Below are positions 44,441 to 55,617 of a stretch of 64,000 bases of DNA, one piece after another (position 1 is the first letter of the stretch; every line of letters begins with the position of its first letter). Source of the stretch: Madurella fahalii (taxonomy: Eukaryota; Ascomycota; Sordariomycetes; Sordariales). The stretch spans positions 4,092,001 to 4,156,000 of the forward strand of contig CM056876.1 of assembly GCA_029876055.1 (NCBI GenBank). The letters are read 5' to 3'. The translations under genes were made by a program, and so were the position numbers. Under the pieces are notes generated by a model, which saw nothing but the letters and a program-made list of their open reading frames with translations, searched no databases and had not been told where the DNA came from.

Positions 44441-47400
44441 ATGGCCGATTACGCGACGCAAAGCTACGGTGGCTACGCCGATACGTACGACAATGATGAC
44501 AATTACGAGAACAGCGCTGGTTTCGATGATGCCGGGGGCCTCAACGAGGACAGCATCACCCCGGAAGACTGTTGGGAGGTTATCTCGTCATATTTCGACA
44601 TGAAGGGTCTCGTGTCGCAGCAGATTGACTCGTTCGACGAGTTCACCTCGACCACCATCCAGTCGCTCGTCGAAGAGTACTCGGAATTGACGTTGGACCA
44701 TCCGAATCCGGGCGACGATGAAGGCCGCGACGTTGCGTTGCGGAGATACGACATCAAATTCCAAGACGTGCTGATTTCCAAGCCGACCCTTACCGAAACC
44801 ACGGGCGAGACCACCAGCCTGCTTCCGTACGAATGCCGCGACCGCAACCTGACGTACTCTGCGCCCATGTACTGCAAAGTGACAAAGCGCGCGCGGATAG
44901 CCATCAACGAGCCTGTCCCTCTGCACGAGATGGACGAAGATCAGCGAGAGGAGATGGCCCGGACCGGCGAGCACCCGATGATGATTCGGTGGGAGGAGGA
45001 GGACACTGGTCCCCGTGAAGGACCGGCTCCCAAGGGGGGTGACGATGATAAGGGCGACCTCATTTTCTTCGGCAAGCTGCCCGTGATGGTCAAGTCCAAG
45101 ATCTGCCATCTCTATGGCGAGGACGACGACTCGCTCTTCATGTTGAACGAATGCCCCTACGACCAGGGCGGATACTTCATCATCAACGGGAGCGAGAAGG
45201 TCTTGATTGCTCAGGAGCGCTCGGCGGCCAACATCGTCCAGGTCTTCAAGAAGCCCCCGGGAGGCAGCGTCTCGTACCAGGCTGAGATCCGCAGCGCTCT
45301 CGAGAAGGGATCGCGGCTCATCTCGTCGCTTCAAATGAAGCTGCATACTAAGGCGTCCTCCGACAAGGGTAGGCACGCGAACTCGGTCAGCGTAACCCTG
45401 CCTTATGTGCGCGAAGACATTTCGCTCGCTATCGTCTTCCGCGCGCTCGGCGTGGTGTCGGACGAGGATATCCTCAACCACATCTGCTACGACCGAACCG
45501 ATACGCAAATGCTGGAGGCCCTGCGGCCGTGCATTGAGGAAGCCTTCGTCATCCAGGACCGTGAGGTTGCCCTGGATTTCATCGGCAAGCGAGGAAACGG
45601 CAATGCCGGTCAGAACCGTGTAAACCGTCTCCGCGCCGCCAAGGACCTCCTCCAGAAGGAGATGCTACCCCACATCTCGCAGCAGGAGGGTTGTGAGACC
45701 AAGAAGGCCTTCTTCCTCGGCTACATGGTGCACAAGCTCCTGCAATGTGCCCTCGGCCGTCGCGACACCGACGACCGTGATCATTTCGGCAAGAAGAGAC
45801 TTGACCTAGCCGGTCCGCTGTTGGCCAAGCTGTTCCGCGGTGTTGTGCGGCGCATGACCCAAGATTTGATGTCCTACATCAAGCGCTGCATCGACAGCAA
45901 CAAGCACTTCCAGCTCGCGTTGGGCATCAAGCATTCGACCCTCACCAACGCGCTCAAGTACTCGCTGGCGACGGGCAACTGGGGCGATCAAAAGAAGGCC
46001 ATGAGCTCCACGGCCGGCGTGTCTCAGGTCTTGAACCGTTACACGTTTGCCTCAACTCTTTCACATTTGAGGCGGACCAACACACCGATCGGTCGCGATG
46101 GCAAGCTCGCGAAACCGCGTCAGCTCCACAACACTCACTGGGGCTTGGTCTGCCCTGCGGAGACGCCTGAGGGACAGGCTTGTGGCCTTGTCAAAAACCT
46201 TGCCCTGATGTGTTACGTCAGCGTGGGCACGCCCGCGGATCCCATAATAGAGTTCATGATCGCGAGGAACATGGAGGTGCTCGAGGAGTACGAGCCACTT
46301 CGCTATCCCAATGCCACAAAAGTATTCGTCAACGGCACGTGGGTCGGTATTCATCAGGACCCGAAACAACTGGTCTCGTTAGTGCAGAGTCTGCGCAGGA
46401 AGGATGTCATTTCGTTCGAGGTCTCCCTAGTCCGGGATATCCGCGATCGCGAGTTCAAGATCTTCTCGGACGCGGGGCGGGTGATGCGGCCGCTTTTCAC
46501 CGTGGAACAGGACGTCAATGGGGAGAATGGCGTCGAGCAGGGCCAGCTCATCCTCACTAAAGAACACATCCAACGACTCGAGAGGGACAAGGAACTGGGC
46601 AAGTACCATCCCGACTACTGGGGTTGGGAAGGTCTCCTCAAGTCCGGCGCCATCGAGTATCTCGACGCCGAGGAGGAAGAGACGGCTATGATTTGCATGA
46701 CCCCCGAAGACCTCGACATGTACCGCCTCCGCAAGATGGGTTTCAGCGTGGACGACAACTCTGGTCAGGGCAACAACCGAATCAGGACGAAGATGAACCC
46801 AACGACTCACATGTACACGCATTGCGAGATCCATCCCAGCATGTTGCTCGGCATCTGCGCCAGCATCATCCCCTTCCCGGACCACAACCAGTCGCCCAGA
46901 AACACGTACCAGTCTGCCATGGGCAAGCAGGCCATGGGTTTCTTCCTCACAAACTACTCGCGCCGCATGGATACGATGGCGAACATCCTCTACTACCCTC
47001 AGAAGCCGCTCGCGACCACACGGTCCATGGAGTTCCTCAAGTTCCGAGAACTGCCGGCCGGACAGAATGCCATCGTCGCCATCGCTTGCTATTCGGGCTA
47101 CAACCAGGAAGACTCTGTTATTATGAATCAGAGCAGTATCGATCGCGGCCTCTTCCGCAGTCTCTTCTTCCGGTCTTACACCGACTGCGAGAAGCGCGTC
47201 GGTATCAACATTGTCGAGATGTTTGAGAAGCCCGACAGGAGCGACACGCTTCGGCTGAAGCCCAGCACCTACGACAAGCTGGACAAGGACGGTATCGTTG
47301 CCCCCGGTGTCCGCGTATCAGGCGAGGACATCATCATCGGCAAGACGTGCCCCATCAACCCCGACAACGCCGAACTCGGTCAACGGACCTCGCAGCACGT

Positions 47401-48354
47401 CAAGCGCGACGCGTCCACGCCTTTGCGAAGCACCGAGAGCGGCATCGTCGACCAGGTCATTGTCACGACGAACCAGGACGGCATGCGCTACGTCAAGGTC
47501 AGGGTTCGGACCACCAAGATCCCGCAAATCGGAGACAAGTTCGCATCTCGGCACGGTCAAAAAGGCACGATCGGTGTCACATACCGGCAGGAAGACATGC
47601 CCTTCACATGTGAGGGCATCACGCCGGATATCATCATCAACCCGCACGCTATTCCGTCGCGTATGACCATCGCCCATCTGATCGAGTGTTTGCTGTCAAA
47701 AGTATCCACACTCAAGGGCATGGAGGGCGACGCGACGCCCTTCACCGAGGTGACGGTCGATTCGGTGTCAGGCCTACTGCGCGAGCACGGCTACCAGTCG
47801 CGCGGCTTCGAGATCATGTACCACGGCCACACGGGCCGCAAGCTCCGGGCCCAAGTCTTCTTCGGGCCGACCTACTACCAGCGTCTGCGCCACATGGTGG
47901 ACGACAAGATCCACGCACGCGCGCGCGGCCCGCTGCAGATCATGACGCGACAGCCCGTGGAGGGTCGTGCTAGAGACGGCGGTCTGCGGTTCGGAGAAAT
48001 GGAGCGCGACTGTATGATTGCGCACGGCGCGGCGGCGTTCCTGAAGGAGAGGTTGTTCGAGGTGTCGGATGCGTTCAGAGTCCATATCTGCGAGATTTGT
48101 GGGCTCATGACGCCGATTGCGTAAGTCTCTCTGTCCTCTCTCTTCTGCTGTGCGGGAGTAGTGTCGTGATGAATGCTCACAATGTTATTAGTAACCTCAC
48201 CAAGCAATCGTTCGAGTGCCGGCCGTGCAAGAACAAGACCAAGATTGCCCAGGTCCAGATGCCGTACGCGGCCAAGCTCCTCTTCCAGGAGCTCATGTCG
48301 ATGAACATTGCCTCGCGCATGTTTACCAGCCGGTCGGGCATCACGGTGCGCTAA
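44441..48354 (+). CDS. rpb2: DNA-directed RNA polymerase II second largest subunit
   Basis: Exons 44441-48120 and 48192-48354 encode 1280 residues, the normal length. The start MADYATQSYGGYADTYDNDD is chosen because it is the first ATG and matches the family's acidic N terminus. Core motifs include the lobe/protrusion region, LNRYTFASTLSHLRRTNTPI, GLVCPAETPEGQACGL, the active-site GYNQEDSVIMNQSSIDRG, GDKFASRHGQKG and the C-terminal zinc site (C1217, C1220, C1236, C1239). The 71-bp intron separates the two cysteine pairs of that zinc site. It is the catalytic partner of the largest subunit in the nucleus. Nothing unusual is seen. Confidence 0.98.
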
Positions 48355-48843
48355 GAGCGGACACCAGGTGGATGAATGGGATTGCGGTGGGAATGAAGAA
48401 ATGGAGGGAAGGCAGAAAATTGCATGCATGCTAGGGTCGTTTGGCGTTGTGTCTATATCATCAGGAAGCCGAACTTTGGTTCAGCAGCGGTTTTTGTTTC
48501 TCTTTTCCTCTGATCTAGCCTCGGGGTTTTCCGTATGCCGTGGCCCAGGCTTCTTTCATCGCCTACCGTACCTTAGAGGTGGAGGGGAGGGGCTGTTTTG
48601 CTGCGGTCTCGTTAATTGGGAGGTTGAGGGAATGACTGGCCTTCGTGCTGCGTCTCGGTAATTTGCGTTTGATAGGTATGCAAAATACAAATATGACAGG
48701 ATTTGAGATACTCTATGTGCTGCTGGAACAAGTGTGCTATGCTACACGGATGATATTGTACAACGGGATAATACGGGCATTGGAGGGAAGCAGTCACATC
48801 TTCGCTCGCTGCCCCGCTCTCTCTTCGTTCTCCTTTTCCTCCT

Positions 48844-48882
48844 TTCCTCTCCCTTCCTCTCCCTTCCTCTCCCTTCCGCTCC
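48844..48882. repeat. 10-bp CT-rich tandem repeat
   Basis: TTCCTCTCCC is repeated about four times (last unit with one change) between the convergent rpb2 and pet117 genes. Confidence 0.7.
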
Positions 48883-48938
48883 CAATGTGTCTCCGGATGT
48901 TGTCTTCTCCCTTCTCTCCATCCCAAAGCCTCTTAGTG

Positions 48939-49303
48939 CTACCTTCCCAACCCTTGCCCACCCCTGCCCCCCGTATCATCCATTTCCGCCGTGGTATCCC
49001 GCACCGCCTGATCCTTCTTGTACTCGGCCTCGAGTGCCTGCTGCATGTCAAAGTCGGCCTGGCGCTCCCGCTTCAACCGCTGCTGTTCCATATCGCGGAC
49101 CACGCCTTCGTGCATTGCCTATCGCAAGAATGATGGTTAGCTAGCTTTCCCGCCGTCCGGGTATCCAGGACCCGGGCTGGTCTCGGAGAGGAGCCGAAGA
49201 AACATACCACCCGCTCGGCCTTTTGCTGGTAGTGCACAAAGACCACTGTGCTCAGGGCGAAGAGGGAGGTGCCCATGAGGGTAAGCTTTGAGGCGCGGGA
49301 CAT
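48939..49303 (-). CDS. pet117: Cytochrome c oxidase assembly factor Pet117
   Basis: Exons 49208-49303 and 48939-49118 encode 91 residues. The start MSRASKLTLMGTSLFALSTV gives the short N-terminal membrane-like segment of the family; VHYQQKAERV joins across an 89-bp intron to AMHEGVVRDMEQQRLKRERQ, a charged helix, and DFDMQQALEAEYKKDQ. Pet117 is a small mitochondrial inner-membrane-associated factor for COX assembly. Length and motif order fit well. Confidence 0.88.
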
Positions 49304-49800
49304 GGTGGTTGGGTGGTGGTGGCTGTGGCTATTGCCAATGCATAATGGGGGGTTGCTAGCTAAGTGCTAAGATACCTTAAGGTAGGTAGGTTTACAGCGG
49401 TTGTTCTGCTGCAGTGTCAATTGATGCGCCGGATGGAGAGAGGCGGGTTTCTGCCGGGCTTCACCGCTTGATTAGATAAGGTAGATGGCCTTACCGGCAG
49501 GCAATCAGCTCGACGTCAGTGCATCAGCAGGGGGAAGCTGTGCCGCAGATGCGGGACCGAGCTGTTGGCGGCGGGACTGTCCCACTTCGGCATCCTCCTA
49601 GCATCGCCTTGCCTGCGTTGACCAGCTTCGTATCGCATTGTTTTTCGCATCCAACACCACACGGCGCACAGCTCAACTATTATTCGACCTGTGGGAAATA
49701 AAGCAAACCATACGACTCTCTGCTCTTTCCGCCTGAGATACGGTCCCCTTGCTGAATTCCGTTCCCACTCCAAAGTCGACTCGGAAGCTTGGCTCACAAG

Positions 49801-50483
49801 ATGGTACGTTGTCGCTATCCGCGGGGAGCACTGCGCTGGGATGCGCATGGCTCGGGCTTGATCAAAGAGCGGAGCTAACAGTCTGATAGTCGGCGCAAAA
49901 CTCCGCAGGCATCCAGACCCTACTCGATGTACGGCCCCCGATCTTGAACTCGAGTCTATCGCCGGGCGCATCGTCTCTAACCGTAAGCATCATTGTAGGC
50001 CGAGAGGGAGGCATCCAAGATTGTCCAGAAGGGTGCGTTAGTATCATGAATACACCCACAGCCAGCTATACTAACGCGTGTCAATAATCACTAGCCCGCG
50101 AGTGTACGCACCCCGCAATCCGCAATTCAGCATCCACCCCGCAAATGCAAACCGATCATTGACACGAGACAGACCGCACCAAGAGGGTGAGAGAAGCCCG
50201 CGACGAGGCCAAAAAGGAGATTGAGGCGTACCGCGCCAAAAAGGAGGCCGAATACAAAGCGTTCGAGGCCGAGGTATTGTCCTTTGCTTGGTTGTAACCG
50301 CCGGGGCGGCGCGCTGACGGACAGCAGCACACACAAGGCAACAAGCAGGCCGAAGACGAAGCGAACCGCGAAGCCGAGGCCCAAATCAAAGAGATTAAGG
50401 AGGCTGCCAAGAAGGGACAGGACAAAGTTATTAATGATCTGCTCTCTGCTGTGTTTGAAGTTCAGTCTGTTCCGGCGTCTTGA
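49801..50483 (+). CDS. vma10: V-type proton ATPase subunit G
   Basis: Six exons sum to 342 nt (113 residues): 49801-49803, 49890-49928, 49999-50032, 50095-50103, 50173-50273, 50328-50483. The reading is M-SAQNSAGIQTLLD-AEREASKIVQK-AREYRTKRVREARDE, then KKEIEAYRAKKEAEYKAFE and HTQGNKQAEDEANREAEAQ. The first coding exon is only the ATG and exon 4 is 9 nt (ARE plus one base). Subunit G forms the peripheral stalk coiled coil with subunit E on the vacuolar V1 sector. Family identification is secure; each junction is GT-AG. Confidence 0.93.
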
Positions 50484-50792
50484 GAAGTCGTACAGTGCGA
50501 ACGATTGGGAAACAGTGGTGATGGCGGCTTGACGGGAGGTAAAGCCTGTGATCATGGCGGCACAGGGGATGGAATGCTTTCTGGTCGCGGAACCTAGCAT
50601 AAACCTCCACCGACGCCGAGGCAATCATCCGTGTGGTAGGAACATACACCGCCTGTACACATAGAGCTCGTATCACGGCCGGCGCCGAGCGTCGTCAGAG
50701 AAGAGCCTGGCTAGGCTCAATGGTATCTTGGTATTGATTAGACCTGTTATACACATCGCCCCATCCATTATTACAGTCCGTTCGCAACTCGG

Positions 50793-52778
50793 TTACTGCA
50801 AGAACTGGGCCAGTGTTGTTAGCATCTCCTTTGTCTCCTTGCCCTGCTCCGACTCGGCGTCAATCCCGTCAATCTGCTCCTGGATAGTGGCCCTGATCAC
50901 AGCAAGCGTCTCGTCCCTGTCGGCCAGCAACGCCTGGATCTTCTTCCTTGCCCCGTCATCCTCGGCAACCAGCCAAGCCAGGATCACGTCGATTGTCTGC
51001 AGACAAAATAGCCCCGCATCCAGCCGCCGTGAGAACCACTCGTCCGCCATCTCCTCTCTCTCCTCTTCGTCCATGCCCTTTTGTTCTTCTTTGATCCGCG
51101 CATCCACTGCAGCCATGCGCGCACCGTAATCCCGCCTCAGCTTGACCAGCTTCTCCGTCTTTTCGTAGTCTTTCTCGACAAACTTGGCTAGTGTGCGGAT
51201 CCGCTCCGCCGAGTCGGCCGGGAGGAGCCGTAACATGGAGGCAAAGATGCCCACTAGGTGCTCTGTTGTCTGCGCATCGTGTTTCTTCATGAACAGCGTA
51301 AATGTCGTCTTTAGTCCTCCGGCTTCCACAATCTTTTGGCAGACGGCAACCCCAGCAGGCCCGCCTGCAGCGTGGTCCAGCAGCCTTAATGCAGCGGGCT
51401 TGCTCAGCTTCCCTTCCTTGAGCATGATCAAACATAGCTCGACGCCCTCCGCCTCGATAAACTTGTCCTTTCCGTCGGGTTCGTCAACAATACTCGTCAA
51501 CGCCTCAAACAGATTCTCCATGTACTCCTCCTCTTCCCCGCCCTTTTCGGGATCCCTCTTCCGATACGCAGCCACCAACTGCAGCATCGCATCCACAGCA
51601 TCCAGCGCAGCCAACTTCCTCCGATTCTGCTCCGAGCTCTGCACCAAGATCGCCAGAATCTCCGCGGCATACTGCTTGTTCTGCCCCACGGGCCTCTCAC
51701 TCTTACTCGCCCTCTGAATCAACCACTTTAACAGGCCCTCGTCCCCACCCACCACCTCGGCCGTTTCCTTCTTCGAGCAGAGATTCTCCACGACTCCCAG
51801 CGCCCTATACACGCCCTCCCGGTCCGCCTCCTGGGCCTCCTCGTCCAACCTCCCCAGATTACTCACCAACAGCCCGATCAGATCCGCCTCGAGCAATGCA
51901 TCCACCAGCGCACCCCACTGCTCCTCGGTCGCCGCCACGTCCTCGTCCGTCAGCTCCCCGATGATCTCGACGGCGTCGATGGCAATATCCGTATTCTCGT
52001 GCGCCAGCAGCGAGACCAGGCTGGCCACACAGCCCAGCCGCGCGAAGTCGGCATACAGGGCCGGGTGCTCCGACAGGATGGACAGGGCCTTGATGGCGGC
52101 GTCGAGCTCGGCCTCGGAGTCGATGAAGCGGGCCGGGTCGTCCTCGAAGCGCGCGCGCAGCTCCGCGTTGCGCGAGATTTTCCGCTCGAACGCGAGCGCC
52201 GTCCGCTTGAGCCACGCCCCGTCCACCGCTTCCGCCCCGTCGCCCCCGCCCCCCGCCGCCCCGTCGCCCCCGCCCCCCGCCGCCCCGCCGCCAATCGCGC
52301 CCTCGGCGCTGTCCACAAAGTCCAGGATCTCCCGCTCCTGCGCCGTGATCCCCCCGCCAAAGAACCGCCCTTCTTCGTCGTCGTTGGGTAGGTCGTCATC
52401 TTCGGCGGCGGCGGCGGCGGCGGGGCCGTAGTCGCCGCCGTCGTCTTCGTCGGGTGGAGGGAGGGAGGGGCCCGCTTCGGTGTCGTCGTTGTCGTTGTCG
52501 GCTGCTTCTTCGAGGAGGACGTGGCGGTTAGGGAGGGCGCGGTGGCTGGAAGACACCTTGGCGGATTTGTAGATTTCGGCTTGGGGAGGAAGGGTTAGTG
52601 TTCGGTGACGGAAGAAGGCGGGGGACGGGAGTGTATGGTACGTACTTGGATCGCGGACGGGGTCCCGCTTTCGTTTGCTGGGAAGCCCAGATTTCTGGGA
52701 GTCATGTTAGAATATTCGCGGCAATTGAATAGAGTTTGCATTGAAGCATACCTGGAAAATCTCGTCGATGCTTGTCAT
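50793..52778 (-). CDS. Beta-catenin-like protein 1 (CTNNBL1) homologue
   Basis: Exons 52752-52778, 52646-52694 and 50793-52579 sum to 1863 nt (620 residues). The N terminus MTSIDEIFQKSGLPSKRKRD plus EIYKSAKV matches the family and carries a basic nuclear-localisation-type stretch. An acidic, Gly/Ala-rich insertion (about residues 55-120) precedes armadillo-type helices (LDFVDSAEG, KRTALAFERKISRNAELRAR, ALYADFARLGCVASLVSLLA) and the C-terminal coiled region. The family associates with the Prp19/CDC5 spliceosome complex in the nucleus. The gene is convergent with vma10. Confidence 0.9.
52234..52281. repeat. Two perfect 24-bp units in the CTNNBL1-like gene
   Basis: GCCCCGTCGCCCCCGCCCCC begins each 24-bp unit; a partial third follows. 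On the minus strand each unit adds a Gly/Ala/Asp-rich octapeptide to the acidic insertion. Confidence 0.85.
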
Positions 52779-53108
52779 CCTGATAAGTTCTAAAGGTGCT
52801 GTGGGATGCTCCGGAGCTTGTCGCGGGTCGTGGGAGATGGTCTGGGCCTTGTTCCTGCGCCAGCAAAACATCAACTTGTTTAATCGCAACTGTTATCAAG
52901 AAGGGTCTCGCACTGTATACGCCCCACTAGTGCCAAGCTAGCTGAACACAGTGTCACAAACTTGACTCACTCTAAGCTCCATCTCGAATTAAACGGGTGC
53001 AAGTCTTCCCACGTTTACGGTTCCTCAGCATCTCAGGTCTTATATTGTTATTTCTAACAAATTTACTTTCCATACTTATATATAAATATCTGTCCGTCAT
53101 CACCCGCA

Positions 53109-53973
53109 ATGCCGCCTACGCTCATCCTAGTCCGCCACGCGCAAGCGCTTCACAATGTTGACAATAAGTTGCCTCGTTGCTTTACTTAACCTTACCTACC
53201 GAGGTATCTGCTTGGTCTCTCCCGCTTCCCGCTAACATACGACACAAGACTATAACATCCACGACCCCTTGCTCTCCGAGCTAGGCCGGGAGCAATGCCA
53301 GAAATTAAACGAGAAACTGTCTCCGAGGCTAGGGCCACATGACCTCAACGTGGGCCTCATCATCGTCAGTCCCATGCGGCGAACTATCGAGACGGCGCTG
53401 CTCTCATTCCCCGAACTCATCGCAAGTGGTATCCCGATCATAGCACATGCCGATTGGCAAGGTATTGTACCCGAGGCTTTGTTCATAATCAGATACCCAT
53501 CTGCTTACTCGTTTACAAAATCTTCAGAAAACTCGGACCAGCCGTGCGACATCGGCTCCCCCCTTGACTCCCTTAAGCTTGAGTTCCCCCAGGTCGATTT
53601 CTCTCAGGTGGATCCCGTCTTCCCGGACAAGCTCAGCCCTGCGGGAGCGCGCTACGCCCACAATCGACAAGCCATCCTCGTGCGGGGACAGGCTGTGTTG
53701 CGAGAACTCTTTTCGCGGCCGGAGAAGGCGGTCCTTGTCGTGTCGCATTCGGGATTTTTGCGAACTGGCGTGACAGGACACTACTTTATGAATGCCGATT
53801 ATAGGATTTTTGAGTTTGACACCAGCCGTGGAACGGATGTGCCTGTGGCGCTCAGGCAGTGGGAGGAGACAGTCAGCGGTGGGATGGGTTGGAGTTGGGA
53901 CCATACTGTTCCGTTGGGGGGTGGATTGCCCGATGGGGAGGCACCAGCTGTGGATGGTGCGGTGGTGCCATAG
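53109..53973 (+). CDS. Histidine phosphatase (phosphoglycerate-mutase-like) protein
   Basis: The start MPPTLILVRHAQALHNVD carries the RH motif of the phospho-accepting histidine. Exon 2 (53249-53461) reads YNIHDPLLSELGREQCQKLN and SPMRRTIETALLSF; a 66-bp intron (53462-53527) joins DWQ to ENSDQPCDIGSP, and exon 3 (53528-53973) has VVSHSGFLRTGVTGHYFMNA. The 5' splice site of intron 1 is unclear. An ATAAGT boundary at 53164 best fits the family (HNVDNYNIHDP) but is not GT; GT at 53176 is in phase but a poor consensus and adds four residues. Both options give an in-frame protein of about 237-241 residues. The substrate is unknown. Confidence 0.82.
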
Positions 53974-54024
53974 CTCTACGGCAAGCAGCACATGCCTCCG
54001 AAGTCTATCGCCGAGTAATACATC

Positions 54025-54655
54025 TTAGACAGACTCAAACGTCAACCGAGACGCCAACCTCCAGCCGTAACATAACATCGCCCCGATGGTAATCAGATTC
54101 AGATGGATGGTCATTGCATGGTTCCTGGAAAAGGCCCGCTTGAGGCGCTTCATGTCGGGCGATATGACTTTGTCGGCGTGATTGCGGGCTCGGGCTGGGT
54201 CAGCTCTGGTGTCCCGAGTCTCTAAAGCGGTCGTCAGCATTTCCCCCTTCAATTAATACCATGGATATCCTTGGTGTGATATGCTGACCTTGGTGAATGC
54301 AGTCAATCATTGCCTGTCGCGTTTTCGGCCCGTACATGAGAAGATTCAAAAGCGACGTTGTCCCTGCCACTGCATACGGTATCCAGTCGGCCATTTGCCG
54401 CGCCAGAGATGGCAACCCGTGGGGTGGAAATGTGACTGCGCTCAGGAGAAGCAAGACGGTTTGGCCACGGAAGTAAACTGGAAAGATGCGCTTCTGGAGC
54501 GTAGTAAACGCCGACCGCGGTAGTGCATCGAAGCAGACTTTGGTGTTGACAAAAGTCTGAAACATCTCGGTACCGAGCAGCGTCGAGTAGAGCAAAAGAT
54601 GAAACGGCGCAAGGCTTTCAAACAAGGAAGAGGCGGCACTGGTGAGGAGATCCAT
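54025..54655 (-). CDS. DUF4149/TMEM205-like membrane protein
   Basis: Exons 54289-54655 and 54025-54221 (donor GTCAGC) sum to 564 nt, 187 residues. The first ATG gives MDLLTSAASSLFESLAPFHL. Hydrophobic segments include FHLLLYSTLLGTEMFQTFV, VYFRGQTVLLLLSAVTF, WIPYAVAGTTSLLNLLMYGP and MTIHLNLITIGAMLCYGWRL, so about four membrane passes. FVNTKVCFDALPRSAFTTLQ plus GPKTRQAM are typical of the family. The function is unknown. Confidence 0.85.
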
Positions 54656-55617
54656 ACCGGCGAACTGCAATTAAGGTAATACTAGACAACAAGATAGTTT
54701 GGGTGTTGAGCATTCACAGGTCGGTCGCTCCCCATTGACGTGTTTTATAACACCTAATTAGATTGTTCTCAATGCCGAGTCATCTCGGCGACTATGAGAT
54801 TCGCAAAGCGTTTGATTCATCTCGATGTTTGCGTGGCCTGGCTTATCCTGGTGAGCCAGGATCTAAAATCCGAAGTGGCTCGGGGCATAGGGTTATTACA
54901 GCCATAGCTCGCTTGCCGGCCTCTGTTATCACGGAGAGGCCGGGTTGTGCTATAACTCCGCCAACTTCTCTTTCCTCTTGAACCGACATACAGTCATTAT
55001 TTTACTAGCAAGTCAGTACAGACTCGTAATTTAAGCATGGGCTTTGGATCACGACGAACAGAATTGCTCGATGTAGGAGTCACCCTAGTCGCCCTCTATG
55101 CAGGCTTCCAATAATCCGTGCTGCAAAGCCATACCCAAATAGTTGCACTGCAAATATGCTAGCTCACTAAAGAATCCCGTTGCAAGGGCAGAGCGGCCGA
55201 TGTAACATCCGTCAGCACATCGACACGCCGAACGGGCCGGGGGCTGCTGCGTTGCACAACGTCTGCAACTGCTTGTTCAGGGCTGCCATGCTGACAATCC
55301 CCGTCATTGATGTGGGAATCCCCGACTGAATTCACACATCTGTCAGCCATCTGCAACGCCGCCCCGCCAATCGCTCCCATTAACCTGTGCTTCTCCCTGT
55401 CCTTGCTGCATAGGGAGAACAGATAAGCCTGCCTGGCACACGGCAAAGAATGCAGGTGGTGGGTCATCCCGCAGCGCCATGGCATAACGGAAGAGCGGGG
55501 GAGAGGCAAGGTCGGATGCGGTCAAGATCTCTGCCAGACCGCCTTGTATCTGGTTCACATATCTCAGTCGTCACACCGTACCAATAATCATGGCTATTTG
55601 AAACAAAACCGCCAGCC
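54656..55617. other. Intergenic stretch with possible minus-strand coding remnants
   Basis: On the minus strand 55343-55558 reads GLAEILTASDLASPPLFRYA and 55159-55430 reads SKDREKHRLMGAIGGAALQM in another frame. They look coding but no start or clean junction joins them. They may be the remains of a regulator-like gene. Confidence 0.25.

Noticed and set aside
44588..45508. 306-codon minus-strand frame inside rpb2
   Set aside because: Antisense shadow of a strongly conserved coding sequence.
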